Shown here one piece after another: positions 53,389 to 63,492 of a stretch of DNA of 64,000 nucleotides; the first letter of the stretch is position 1; each line of letters begins with the position of its first letter. The DNA lies in assembly GCA_018806915.1 (NCBI GenBank), contig JAGKQI010000105.1:2976001-3040000 (forward strand), written 5' to 3'. Made by a program: the position numbers and the translations under genes. The stretch comes from Phytophthora colocasiae. Its lineage: Eukaryota > Oomycota > Peronosporomycetes > Peronosporales > Peronosporaceae. Under the pieces are notes generated by a model that did not search any database, had not been told where the DNA came from, and saw only the letters and a list, made by a program, of their open reading frames with translations.

Positions 53389-54423
53389 CTACACCTGGTA
53401 GTGCTTGCGGATGGCCATCACCAGGCCTTCTACAAAGGTGCAGACCGGTACCTTACCAGTGAAAAACCAGGTCTTCCACAGGAACTGGTTAAGATACCCC
53501 GCCAACAGCTCCTTGCGTACACCCCTCATTCTCTTCAGGTGTCGCTTGATGCATACCTCCCAAGCACCCTCGATACGGTTAATGTGTGCCCCAGACACGG
53601 GATCTACGTAGTATTTTCGTGGTTGACCCAGCGATGGGTGTAGTGCATGTCAAGTAGGAAGGGGTTATTCTCGAGCGTGTGCTCACCGTTGACACTCACG
53701 TAGGACGCAAAGGAGTCGCTGATGATGGTAGTGTTCGGTTTCACATGTTTGCGCAGGAGAGGAGAAAAAGTCTTCTTCGTACGGTCGGTGCCCGTAATGA
53801 TACCAAACCACAGGTTGGTGGTGCGATCAACACCACCAAAAAGCCAATTATCAGGGTGTTGAAGGCCCCGGCCATACTTGGACTTCTTCTTCAATCTGGT
53901 TTCGTCGATTTCGACGATATGACCAGGACCTCCAATCTACACCAGTAGCATAATGTATTAGTATATAAAAAATGTAATGTACCTTCATGTTACACGTCAG
54001 CATTTCCTTCGAGCAGAAGTCTCGGCAAAAAATGTACCAATCAATTGCCGAGACCTTTGAAATGTCCAGCCACTGCTGGGCAATGCTCACAGGAAGGTCG
54101 CACCAAACCAGCAACAGACGCAGACACTCGGTCAAAGGCAACTTCGATTTCTCGAAGAAGCTACCTGCACGCACGCTTACTTCGTAGTCACGACAGCCTT
54201 TGGGACGGCAGCGCCAGCGCCGGCACGGCTCGTCCATCGCCATGTCGCCGTCACAGTGGCGGCAAAGCATAATTCGAGAGAGGAGGCTGTGCTTCATCAT
54301 GAAAGTTACGCACGCATGTTCGTCGATAGTGGCAGCCATAACCTTGTCGTACCTGAACGAGGATGCATCCGGAGCGGACGTTGCGTACAGGTACGGTGAC
54401 GGTTCTGCAGAGGCCATCTGCAT
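53389..54423 (-). pseudogene. Merlin/ISXO2-like (IS1595-type) transposase, one frameshift
   Basis: Reading from the ATG at 54423: an N-terminal zinc ribbon (LCRHCDGDMAMDEPCRRWRC, then PKGC), a helical region (LRLLLVWCDLPVSIAQQW), and then a 46-bp intron at 53937-53982 (GTACAT...TGTAG). The DDE core follows: VEIDETRLKKKSKYGRG, WLFGGVDRTTNLWFG, TIISDSFASY and INRIEGAWEVCIK, with Asp, Asp and Glu in place. A single one-base frame change lies at about 53604, between WVNHEN and VDPVSGAH. The protein ends at 53389. Merlin elements are the eukaryotic relatives of IS1016/IS1595. Terminal repeats were not found. Confidence 0.85.
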
Positions 54424-55352
54424 GACGTTGAGCTCAGCGTCTGTAGGGGCGCGTCAGGCAAGTAGACGGGCAGCGCGGGAGCGGGGCATTCTATATGTAA
54501 AGGGGGGAGGCGAGCTTGAGTTATGGGGGGATTTTGTTTTGTGAGTCTATTTACCAGCAGATATCTTGCAGGTGCACGCAAATTACGCGTCAAAACGGGG
54601 GGCGTACTTGGTTCACCGAGGCATGGTGTTGGTGATGCGGGGTAGAGGCGATATCAAAATCCTCGTTGAGCAAAATATTTCAAAGCTCTTGTTGTGCAGA
54701 TACTCTAAAGAATACCCACCACACATTTTGGCGTGCTGTGGTTTGGTTGGCTGTGAGCATACGTGTTTTTTAATACGTGCCCTCGCTTCACCGTGCCTCC
54801 GCACCAACTTGTCCGGATGGTTGGTTGGTGGATGTTACTCAGTGGCACAATATCCACCGCCCATGTCACGTGGTAGCGGTTGTTTAGGTTCGACTCTCCG
54901 ATGGACGAGACCGCTCACACTGATGGGGCGGGGCCTCTCACGCCGCCCAGACCGAGCCAATGTCATGTGGATCGACCCAAGTTCTCTGTATTTATGGTTC
55001 CCAATAACGGCACTATACCTACTGGCGAACATTGCACAGCGACAATGGACGATAGCTGGCCCCAGCGTCATCCAACAGTATATCACCCGCTGCCGTCGTC
55101 TGTTGCTGTCGTTGGAAGTCTACACACATCCAGTCAGCGCTACATGTAGGAGGACGTCGTCCAAAGCAAAGATGTCGAGGTCAGTATCGATCGGGGAGGG
55201 ATGACATCTTTGTGAGCAAGCGGTCTGTCACGACGGCTGTGGAGGCTGTAGGAACAGCACACGCGGGGTGCTGTCTTTCATCTTTCCGTGCTGTGGTGAT
55301 TTTGCGGGTACGATGTGTACCTTTTCAGGGATTTAGATGCGTTGTCTCTTTA
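54424..55352. other. Stretch without a supported gene
   Basis: A 212-codon plus-strand ORF at 54566-55204 is open but shows no motif, and its composition changes along its length, so I do not call it a gene. The 5' flank of the Merlin-like element is included. Confidence 0.4.
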
Positions 55353-55495
55353 AGGGGCTGGTCGCGCTGGCTGGTGCTGGTTCTCGACGAGGGTTAGGCC
55401 TCAATAAGTCGGGAACCAGGGACCAGCCCGTTCTCGTCACTGGTAGTCGTCCCGACATCAGTTAAATCGTTCAGCCCAGCTCCGGCTGCTCCGCC

Positions 55496-56596
55496 ATGCC
55501 CAGCGTCACCAGCGCCGCCATGCCCAGCATCACTAGCTCCGTTCTGAACGATGCAGCGTCGGACTGTTCCACATTTTCTGGCATGCTGGGCTTCGGCAAT
55601 CTGGGTGGCTTCGAGCACAGTGGGGTTGCAAGTGGTGCCCCAGGGTCTTTGGTCCCACATTTATCGTTGACGACAGCTGTGAAGGTTGCTGGCGCTGCTA
55701 GTGCAGCCAAAAAGGCAGGAAAAAAGGCTAAACGAGCAAATTCAGGGAAGAAAGCTACGGCGGGACTCGAGTGGACGGATGCAATGGTGCGCGACCTAAT
55801 GACGCTTCGGTACGAGACGTACGGGGAGCGGTTTGGCAGGGCAAAAAATAATGCAGGTCTCAAGGATATGTGTTTGCTTTTTGAACAGAGCTGAGTGAGA
55901 ACCAACAGATACCTATTTCGTCTGAGCAGTGCAAGAATAAGGTAAACGATGATTGAGGATACTATGACATCTTGTTTGTTGACGTATTAACCTTTGTGGA
56001 TACGTGCTACAGTTGAAGTGGCTGAAGAAAAAGTGGGCGGAGTACAATGCCGACGTTAGAGCAACAGGAAACCCCGATCAGGACGTCCTGGAACCACCAG
56101 GGCTTGATCTCATGACGGAGTTTTGGTCCGGGTAAGGAGGAGAACGTATGGCGCCTCCTTCTGATCTAAAATTCTAACTTCTCTATTTCTCTTGGTTGAA
56201 TTGCATAGTTCGTATGGCATGAACGCGCGAACACTGGCGAACAGTGAGGCAGACGGTTCGGTACTTCTGTCTGACGTGGAGGCGGACAGTGACCGCGAAA
56301 CAAACGATCAATCTGCAGTGAAGCAAGGGGGGAGGAACAAAAAGCGCAAGACTATGGGTGATAGTTTTGAGATAGGAATGCAATCAATTGCAGATGGCTT
56401 TCAGGCAATGGCAGCAGCGATGGCGCCACAGTCGACCGCTGCTATCGCCTCAGGAGCCCACGCGATTACGGAGTTGATCAACAAGCGTTTCGACGCAATG
56501 ATGCAGCGCCAAGATGATCAGCTAGCGCAGATGCTACTGCAGAATCAACAACTTGCTGCGCTCATTGCAGCACTTCAACGTGGTAATAGCATTTAG
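55496..56596 (+). pseudogene. Harbinger Myb/SANT-like DNA-binding protein, one frame change
   Basis: This is the accessory protein that brings PIF/Harbinger transposase to the element ends. Exon 1 from the ATG at 55496 has an Ala/Lys-rich segment and a Myb-like block (LEWTDAMVRDLMTLRYETYG). A frame change in the T run near 55870 is needed to continue into SSEQCKNK before a GTAAAC donor. The next exon reads LKWLKKKWAEYNADVRATG. After a second intron the last exon ends with a basic patch and a Gln/Ala-rich coiled coil (MMQRQDDQLAQMLLQNQQLA), stopping at 56596. Confidence 0.72.
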
Positions 56597-56716
56597 GCAA
56601 TTAGAAACGGACACAGATAGAAGCAATACCTTCATGAAATTGGATACACTCAAGTAGCAAATAACGCCGCAATATCATCTCGCTTTTGCATGCCTAACTT
56701 GCTACGAGTTTTTCTG

Positions 56717-57875
56717 TCACGCGAGGATCTTAGCTGGACCTCCTGCTCTTCGCCTTCGGCATCCATTATAGAATTCCACTGCGATGAAAACGACTAGGGC
56801 GTTGTCTTGAAAATCTATCAGAAGATTATGTAGAACCAAACAGGCTACAATTATTCTCACTGAAGCAATTGGCGTGCGCTCTTCTAGTGGCTTCTTCAAA
56901 ATTCGAAACCGTTCTTTGAGTAGTCCAAATGCGCCTTCGATTGCCATCCGAGTAGACGATAAGTTGAAATTGAAGCGTGCTTGTAATTCAGAGAGGCCGG
57001 ATTTTTCGTCGTTCTCACAGTACGGTGTCATGACAGTAGGCAATATTCCATAACCTGAATCGGCCAGGACATGATGTCCACGTGGTAGAATACGATCAAT
57101 ATTTCGGCCAAAACTAGAGTGCTGAAAAATCTTGGCATCACTCCAAGATCCCGGGCGGATATCAAAGGAGATAAACCGCTTGCGGTAGTCACACACATCT
57201 TGGACATTAACAGACGGATAGCCTGCGAGAAAATGCGTAAGTTGATTTTCATTAATACAATAATATAAAATTAAACATCTCAAAAAAGCAAACGTTACCT
57301 TTTCGATTGTACCAACCCTCAAAGTCTCTCAGACGCTTGATAGCAATGAGAGTTCCGTCAATAGCGCCACAGCAAAACGGAAAGTGCCGAACTTGGTGAA
57401 AGCCGTCGACAATGTTTCTCCACTCTTCGAGGGTACGAGGTGTAGTAATGCACGTAGAGCGCATAGCTGCTAGCACACAAACAATAGCATTAACATTAAC
57501 AATACACCATGCCTTTGACACGCCAAAAGCTTGCGCAGTTTCTCTAAAACCTCCACTTGAGCCCAAGTGAAACAATGTGCAAGCAAGAGCACGCTCAAAG
57601 CTTTACTTTTTGTAAGGAATTGCTGGAAATTGTCCACGAAGCGTAGCACATAGCATACGAAATGTTGCCTGCGAGCAGCGCAGGTGACGGCAAAACCAAC
57701 TATTGTAGCACTCGTCATAGATCATATATTCAAATACCACAGACGCTTCCAAAGTAAACACATTAAATGGATCATTCCTATGCATAATAAACGCACATGC
57801 CAACGCAATACTTGCAGCAGCGGTCTTCACCGCTAGCGCCGCTTGTTGTGGCGTGGTGGGCATTGCCAAAGGCAA
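56717..57875 (-). pseudogene. PIF/Harbinger DDE transposase, one nonsense codon
   Basis: Reading from the ATG at 57875: an N-terminal helical region, one in-frame TAA at about 57603, then ALACTLFHLGSSGGFRETA, an HTH-like FGVSKAWC, and CCGAIDGTLIAIKR with the first Asp. An intron (GTAACG...CGCAG, about 57222-57299) precedes IRPGSWSDAKIF, HHVLADSGYGILP with the second Asp, and RMAIEGAFGLLKERFRIL with the Glu. It ends at 56717. Apart from the nonsense codon all catalytic residues are present. Confidence 0.85.
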
Positions 57876-58289
57876 GGCAATTGAGAATAGTAACTGGTTG
57901 CCAGCCAGCTAGCCAGTCAGCTGTCAAAGTTAAAACTCGAGAACTTGGTCAACTTCCTGGTTCCCAAGTTCCCAAATTTTACCGTAACGCTATTGTAACG
58001 AGCCAATCACATGCGCTGTAGTCCCTAAACCTACACGTAGCACCAGACCGAGAACCAGCACCAGCCAGCACGACCAGCCCCTTAGACCGGTTATTCTATC
58101 TCGTTAGGATTTAGGCTTGCCAATCAGAGCGGCGCATTACCGCACTCGGCCTAGCCTGAGGTGCGCCTAGTCCCAGCTCAGGCAGGGTCCTACGGGAGGG
58201 ATGACCCACCCTCGTGACTCTCGCGAAAAGAGGACCTCTCCCTTCTCACGACTTGGACCTCTCCCTCTCACGCACATTAGCAAAACACA

Positions 58290-58679
58290 ATGGCCGCCAA
58301 GAAAAATGTTATCGCGCAGTTTGTGGAGACGTTTCCGCTGGAGGGCTCCGATCAAGATCTTGGCCGGGCCCTTAACGCTTACGGGAGCAAAGAGCTTAGA
58401 GCTACGTGCACGAGGCTTCGCCTCAATCCTCAGGCTGACCCGCTGGCGAACAACAAGGAGGGGTACATCTCGCTTCTTCATGCGTATCATCGCCAGCACC
58501 AAACACGGGTTTCAGATGCCTCTGCGCAGCCCCCAAGAATTCCAACCAAGGCAAAGGAGCCGCAGGCAACTCAGCATAGCCGCTTTCGCCTTGTGAATGT
58601 TTTGTTGGAGACGTGCTTATTGATCTGGAGGTTAGTCGATGATATTATGGCGTCCATCGTATCGTACAGGATAGAGTAG
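58290..58679 (+). pseudogene. N-terminal fragment of a Harbinger accessory protein
   Basis: The ATG at 58290 begins MAAKKNVIAQFVETFPLEG, followed by a helical segment with a SAP/SANT-like look (GSKELRATCTRLRLN). Similarity to an element-encoded partner protein is inferred from position. The frame runs into the antisense transposase fragment and stops at 58679. Confidence 0.4.
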
Positions 58680-59029
58680 AAGCAAGGATGGCTCACACCA
58701 GTTAGACGACGGATGTCGTTGCTCATTCCCCCGGCCAAGTAGTCCAGCATTAGTTGAAGTTTCAGTTCAGGTAGAACGGGATCACGATGCACCCACGAAT
58801 GCGGAGAACGATCAAGTGCTGGCAGCACGATCGTCAGAAGATGGTCAAATGACTCCAGCGACATCCAATAGGTGCGCTCAAACTCAGACTCCTGCAGTAA
58901 CAGCTCAACCTCTTTCTCCCACTTCATGCACTCTCGAACGCAGGCTTCGCTACGCCAGCGCGAGCACAGTATTGCAGCCAAGAGCGCAAGACGACGTATG
59001 CGCTTGGCTCGCGATGATCTTGGCATCAC
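58571..59029 (-). pseudogene. N-terminal fragment of a second Harbinger transposase
   Basis: It encodes the HTH-bearing N-terminal part seen in HARBI1-like proteins: YWMSLESFDHLLTIVLPAL, LKLQLMLDYLAGGMSNDIRR and LTGVSHPCFYSILYDTMDAI. The DDE core is absent because the element is internally deleted, so it is non-autonomous. It is a different lineage from the transposase at 56.7-57.9 kb. Confidence 0.7.
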
Positions 59030-59289
59030 GGCAAAGGCTCGGGGTCTTCTTAAAACTGGCCCTCACAAAAGGGATGTCGCCCACCCCAGCCAAGGTCCGC
59101 AAGCGCTTGTCTCTCACACAGCTGCGTCGTTGCGACCAGCCTAAATCCTAAAGCCTAGCGAGATAGAATACCCGGCCTAAGTGTGTTCTACAGGGAACCG
59201 TCCCATTACACCAATTATGTTTGTTTAATTGGTTGGGAACCTGAGTGATGGTCATTTTGGGTACACCGCATTGATGATCATTTTCGAAT

Positions 59290-59539
59290 ATGACAGGCAG
59301 GAAGCTCGTCGATATTGGGGCGAATCTATCGAACCGCCAGTTCCGCCACGACATCCTGCAGGTGCTACGTCGAGCCAAACAAGCTGGGGTTGATACTGTC
59401 TTCATCACTGGCACCAACGTGGTCGAGAGCCGTCATGCCATTCAAATTGCCAAAAGCCATTCCGCATCGTCATCGGTGGCGCTTTTCACGACTGTTGGAG
59501 TGCATCCACACGACGCTAAGGACTTCAATGAACACTTAA
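59290..59539 (+). pseudogene. TatD-family deoxyribonuclease, 5' part (cut by piggyBac element)
   Basis: This is the start of a TatD/TATDN1-like metal-dependent DNase with a TIM-barrel amidohydrolase fold. From the ATG at 59290 it reads KLVDIGANLSNRQFRHDI, VDTVFITGTN and TTVGVHPHDAKDFNEH, then meets TTAA and the transposon end. The first metal-site HxH of bacterial TatD is replaced by IGANLS, as in the TATDN1 branch. The continuation is at 63493. An upstream CCAAT/ATTGG pair lies around 59209-59233. Confidence 0.9.
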
Positions 59540-59579
59540 CCCCCCCAGCCCGACGGCCTGTATTAGACTCGATAACACG

Positions 59580-59613
59580 AAATTCTTATCGTGTATATAC
59601 ACGATAAGAATTT
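59580..59613. repeat. 34-bp perfect palindrome near the left piggyBac end
   Basis: Each half is AATTCTTATCGTGTAT or its complement, plus one more pair outside. It contains TCGTGT on both strands, the motif that recurs in the transposase introns and near the right end. Confidence 0.9.
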
Positions 59614-59841
59614 TGTGTTGGTTTTCGTATGGTGAATACATTGTTTTAGTCAACGGGGGGTAGGTCATGAGTGCACAGCCATGATCTCTAACAACAAAAA
59701 AGGATCGTTGTGTGCATGGGAAGAACCAAGTTGAATATCATTTCGTAGAGGTAGCTCAAATTCCCCCTATAAGGGATCAGAGGCAACCTGCGCAAGCCAC
59801 CAGTTTGCCGCCATTTGAGATTCTCACGTCGTGCTGGAAAG

Positions 59842-62800
59842 ATGTCAGGTTTCCGCAAGGTATGGTCGGAGTTAGTGAAAGAGGGCTGGACATCTAAGCG
59901 TCCTACCGGACTGGACATGGATCACACGTACCTGCGCCCAGGCAAGACGAAGAAGGACACGCGTGGAGTTGATTTCTTCGTGGGGGCTCAAGAGCTGATG
60001 GTGTACCTGGACAAGCTTGCAATTGGTACGAATGAAACTGTTGTGGATCACCTATTGCTCCTTCTGACATGAAATATGTTCTGGTAGATGAGATGCGCCA
60101 AGGGGCTGCGAAGAAGAAGGTCCCACGGAACGCGAAAGAGAAATCTCGTCGGCCAGCTGAAGGTATCCGCGTTTCCCACTTCTCGTGTCCTATACTCGTT
60201 AACCGTCGTCTTATATCGTGTATCGTACGTGTTATACAGTCCCTTCGTCATCACCCTTGCCCCCAGACCCAAGCAATACAGCGGGTGAGAATGAACGGCC
60301 AACGGATGAGGCTCGGAAGGACCCTCCCGTGCAAGGTAATTCTATCAACGTTTGGTTTGGTATCGTGTCTAGTACACTCTGACGGTTCCTGTGTATCATG
60401 TATTGGACAGAATCCGGGTCTGCTAGTCGAACGGCAGCTGATGATAGTAATCAACATGAGCGACGCAGTTTGATTTGCTGAGTTTGCTGAAGTTGCAACC
60501 AGCCCAGAGCCTCAATTGCTCTGCCCCACGTCTCCTCATATTGACGATGACGACGTGAGCTCCGAAGATTTCAGCGCTGAAGAAACGTCTCCCGTTCTCG
60601 ATTCTGAATTGAATGAACCTTCTGGTACGGATATCATGTACTATACACGATAAAGATACATGATTGGTCGATCTAACGTGTACTGGTCTAGATGTCAACG
60701 TCACAAAGACTCGAGACGCTTCCGAAAGCTACCATGCGCTTGATTCTGACGGAGAGAACGACGATGGCTTTGACAATTATGAGGACATGCTGGAGTTCAT
60801 TGGATCTGACGAGCTTGACGACGAAGAGGAGACTGTGGCTCCGGATGTACCGTTCGACGATGCGCTTCTTGCTGCTGTTGGCGGAATGGAGAATCTAACG
60901 GTCGAGAATCTAAGTCATAATGGAAGCTCTGCTGTTCTTGAAGAGATGGCTACTTCAGGGTGGTTTGCTCCCGTATCCCAAGAGCCGTATCCGTACATGG
61001 AGGGACCTTACGAGCCCCGGTCCAACAACGCAATACGTGAGGATTATCCTGGCCTCTTTGACGGGCAGTATGGGCCTACGCAGGCTGCGATGGCTGCAGC
61101 TACGACGCCTGGTTGTGCACTTTTCTACTTTATGACTCCCCAGTTATGGGATGACGTAGCGAGAGCTAGTGAAGACTACTTCGCGGAGAAGATTGACGAA
61201 CGTGTGGACGGGCAGTACGAGAGACAAGTTGCACGAGAGCGGAAGAAACCTGGCTATCGACGTCAGACACGTGAGCAGATACGTGTCAAGCTGGAGCAGA
61301 CACCACTTATCACCGGTAGAGACTTGTGCATATTCATCGGACTGCTGGTTGCAAGGACAATCTCCCCCAACAAAGAGAAGCTGCAGCACCACTGGAAGAC
61401 CACTGATGAGGGAGCAATTCCTCGAGGTTGCTTTGGGCGCTTCATGGCGCGGGACCGCTTCGCTCACGTCTCTCGGAATCTTCATTTCAGCAGTAACACT
61501 GACCCCCGAGCGGCTACTGACCGCGCATGGAAACTGAGGCCCATTATTGAAGCGCTCCAAAGCACTTTTCGATCCGGTTACCTGCCTCCCCCGGTCATGG
61601 CTTTTGACGAGGCCATGTTCCCCTCAAGATCATCGTTCAACAGGATGCGGGTGTATATGAAAGACAAACCGCACAAGTACGGAACAGAAGCTGTTCATGT
61701 TGTGCTGTTCCCAGACTGCCTATTGCATTCGGTGAGTACATGAGCGTGTCTTCGGACACGCTCATTTTTTTTTGAATCCACAAGTCCGTTATCGTGTCTA
61801 ATACCGAGTGCCCTCGGTGATGTCGTGTACAATACAGGTTTGAAGTCTACTTGGGTAAGGCAGGCAGTGCAGATGGAGTGGCGTTACGTGACGAGAGAAC
61901 TGGCCCTGTGTCCGTCGTCCGGAATCTGCGTGCTGCTTTTGGCGATAATCCACTTCAGGAGAAGCGCCTGGTCGTTATAGATCGCTTCTATACGTCCGTC
62001 CCCCTCGCTCTGCAGTTGCTGGCGATGGGGTACTACAGCGTGGGGACCGTCCAGACTAATCGCAAAGGGCTCGCTGCTACAATCGTGCCTCAGAAGGATA
62101 AGAACAAGAGGAAAAAGGAAAAGTCACGCCCGCGAGGAATCGAACGCGGGTCCTTCAAGTATGCTGAGTCTCGCCTTGTTCCCGGAATGAAGTCGACGAA
62201 GTGGTGGGACAACCGTCCAGTGTACTTTTTGTCAACCGGCGGGAGCATTGACCAGGATCGTATCGTCCGGCGTGCCAAGAGTGGAGTGCAAGAGGAAGTT
62301 GCCTGCCCGAGACTCGTGAAAGACTATCAAACGTTCATGGGAGGCGTGGACGTACATGATCAACTCCGCCTGCAAAGGTGAGTACTATCGTGTCTGATAC
62401 AGAGATCACGTAATCTAATCGTGTATTGTACAGGTACTCTCTCCAACTCGCAGTTCGTTTCAAGAAATACTACAAGAGTCTCTTCCTCGGCTTCGTTGAC
62501 CTAGCGATCATCAACGCCTTGATCGTATTCAATCGTGCCCGCGCTGCTGCGAACAAAACGAAGCTCTCGCATGTCGCGTTCCTGAAACAACTGCACCTCG
62601 AGCTCTGCCAAGTTAGTGTTGCTGACTGGGAGGAGCTGCTGCGTACACAAGGCCAGAATTTCACACCGACGAAAAACCGCATCCAGGTATCGAAGCACAT
62701 GCCGGTTCTGACCGAGGACACGCGCAAGGGGAACGTGGACGGTAGCAAAAAAAGAAGACAAAGAGCCTGCAAAGTCTGCTCTCTCTTGAAGGAGAAGGTC

Positions 62801-63103
62801 ACGGGGGGCGATACGTCCTTCCAGTGCAGCGAGTGCAAGCTGAAAACGATCGACCAGAAGACCGGTGAACCGAAGGAGTCGCCTGTTTACCTTTGCAACA
62901 AGGTAAAACATTCATTTGACGGACAGGCCCGTACCTGCTTCGAGATTTGGCACACGTGCTGGCGTAACGGCACCCTCAAGCCAAAGCGAGGCAAGCGCAA
63001 GCTTCGAGTCCGTGTCACTGAAGATGGAGAGGAGTCTGCGGCAGACGACGAGGGCACGCCTCAGCCGCGGCGCCGCAGAGTGTCTGCGACCACTACCAGT
63101 TGA
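59842..63103 (+). CDS. piggyBac transposase (DDE_Tnp_1_7), multi-exon
   Basis: Exon 1 from the ATG at 59842 has KVWSELVKEGWTSKRPTGLD and VDFFVGAQELMVYLDK, a common N-terminal domain of oomycete piggyBac proteins. Introns are placed at 60163-60239, 60336-60410, 60625-60691, 61732-61837 and 62378-62433; one more near 60032-60082 is less certain. The core shows MAFDEAMFPSRSS, VVIDRFYTSVPLAL and WDNRPVYFLST, which hold the three catalytic Asp positions, then FMGGVDVHDQLRLQ. The C-terminus is a Cys-rich zinc-binding domain (CKVCSLL, CSECKLK, YLCNK, then a Cys/His pair). One in-frame TGA after MSDAV (about 60470) and a one-base phase discrepancy at the 61837 junction may mean it is inactive. Confidence 0.85.
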
Positions 63104-63492
63104 TTGCTTGCACGACGAAGCCCACGCAATCTTTGATTGCAGCGTGCACAGCATTTTGTCTTCGTTTCAGTATTAGATTTTTGTGGTGATAACCAGATGG
63201 TTTGAAATGAATGTCCTTTCCAAATTTCGATATCATCTTTCTGTCAATATGGATTTTCTCTATCCGCCAAAGACATGATTTGGCCGCTTGTCGTGTCCGA
63301 TTTCCCAGGATCGGGACACGACAAGCTTTCGAGACACGATAACGACGGCGGCTATATCGAGGGGTAGGGGTTTGCATGAGCTTTATCCCGGACACGTTAA
63401 TTTTTATCTTGAGTTTAGTAAGGAAGACATCCGTACTCAATACATGATAGTTCGACCCACAGGCGCAAAAAAAACTTTCCGGGCTGGGGGGG
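63104..63492. other. Right non-coding end of the piggyBac element
   Basis: A stem of 13 bp (GCTTGTCGTGTCC at 63286-63298 with its complement at 63314-63326) and a further ACACGA at 63334 are seen, then the 13-bp terminal repeat ending at 63492. No gene is present. Confidence 0.7.

Larger units (their letters stand above)
55353..58081. mobile_element. PIF/Harbinger transposon with both ends
   Basis: A 2.73-kb element flanked by TTA at 55350-55352 and 58082-58084, the 3-bp target typical of the superfamily. The ends are inverted repeats of about 34 bp starting GGGGCTGGTCG, with one mismatch seen over the first 30. Inside lie the two expected genes in convergent orientation: a Myb/SANT-like DNA-binding protein on the plus strand and the DDE transposase on the minus strand. 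Confidence 0.82.
58082..59180. mobile_element. Short Harbinger-like derivative abutting the larger element
   Basis: The ends are inverted relatives. The left end reads TTAGACCGGTTATTCTATCT. Read inward, the right end gives TTAGGCCGGGTATTCTATCT, followed in both by TAGGATTTAGGCT after a short indel. Inside, truncated pieces of a Harbinger gene pair are seen (58290-58610 plus; 58571-59029 minus). Its left TTA is the same one that borders the larger Harbinger element. Confidence 0.7.
59540..63492 (+). mobile_element. piggyBac-like DNA transposon inserted at TTAA in the TatD gene
   Basis: A 3,953-bp element flanked by TTAA at 59536-59539 and 63493-63496, with perfect 13-bp terminal inverted repeats CCCCCCCAGCCCG. 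Subterminal palindromes lie at 59580-59613 and 63286-63326. It encodes a multi-exon piggyBac transposase on the plus strand. Deleting the element with one TTAA restores the TatD frame, consistent with the precise excision known for this superfamily. Confidence 0.93.

Noticed and set aside
54566..55204. 212-codon plus-strand ORF
   Set aside because: No motif, uneven composition and location between transposon remnants; not supported as a gene.
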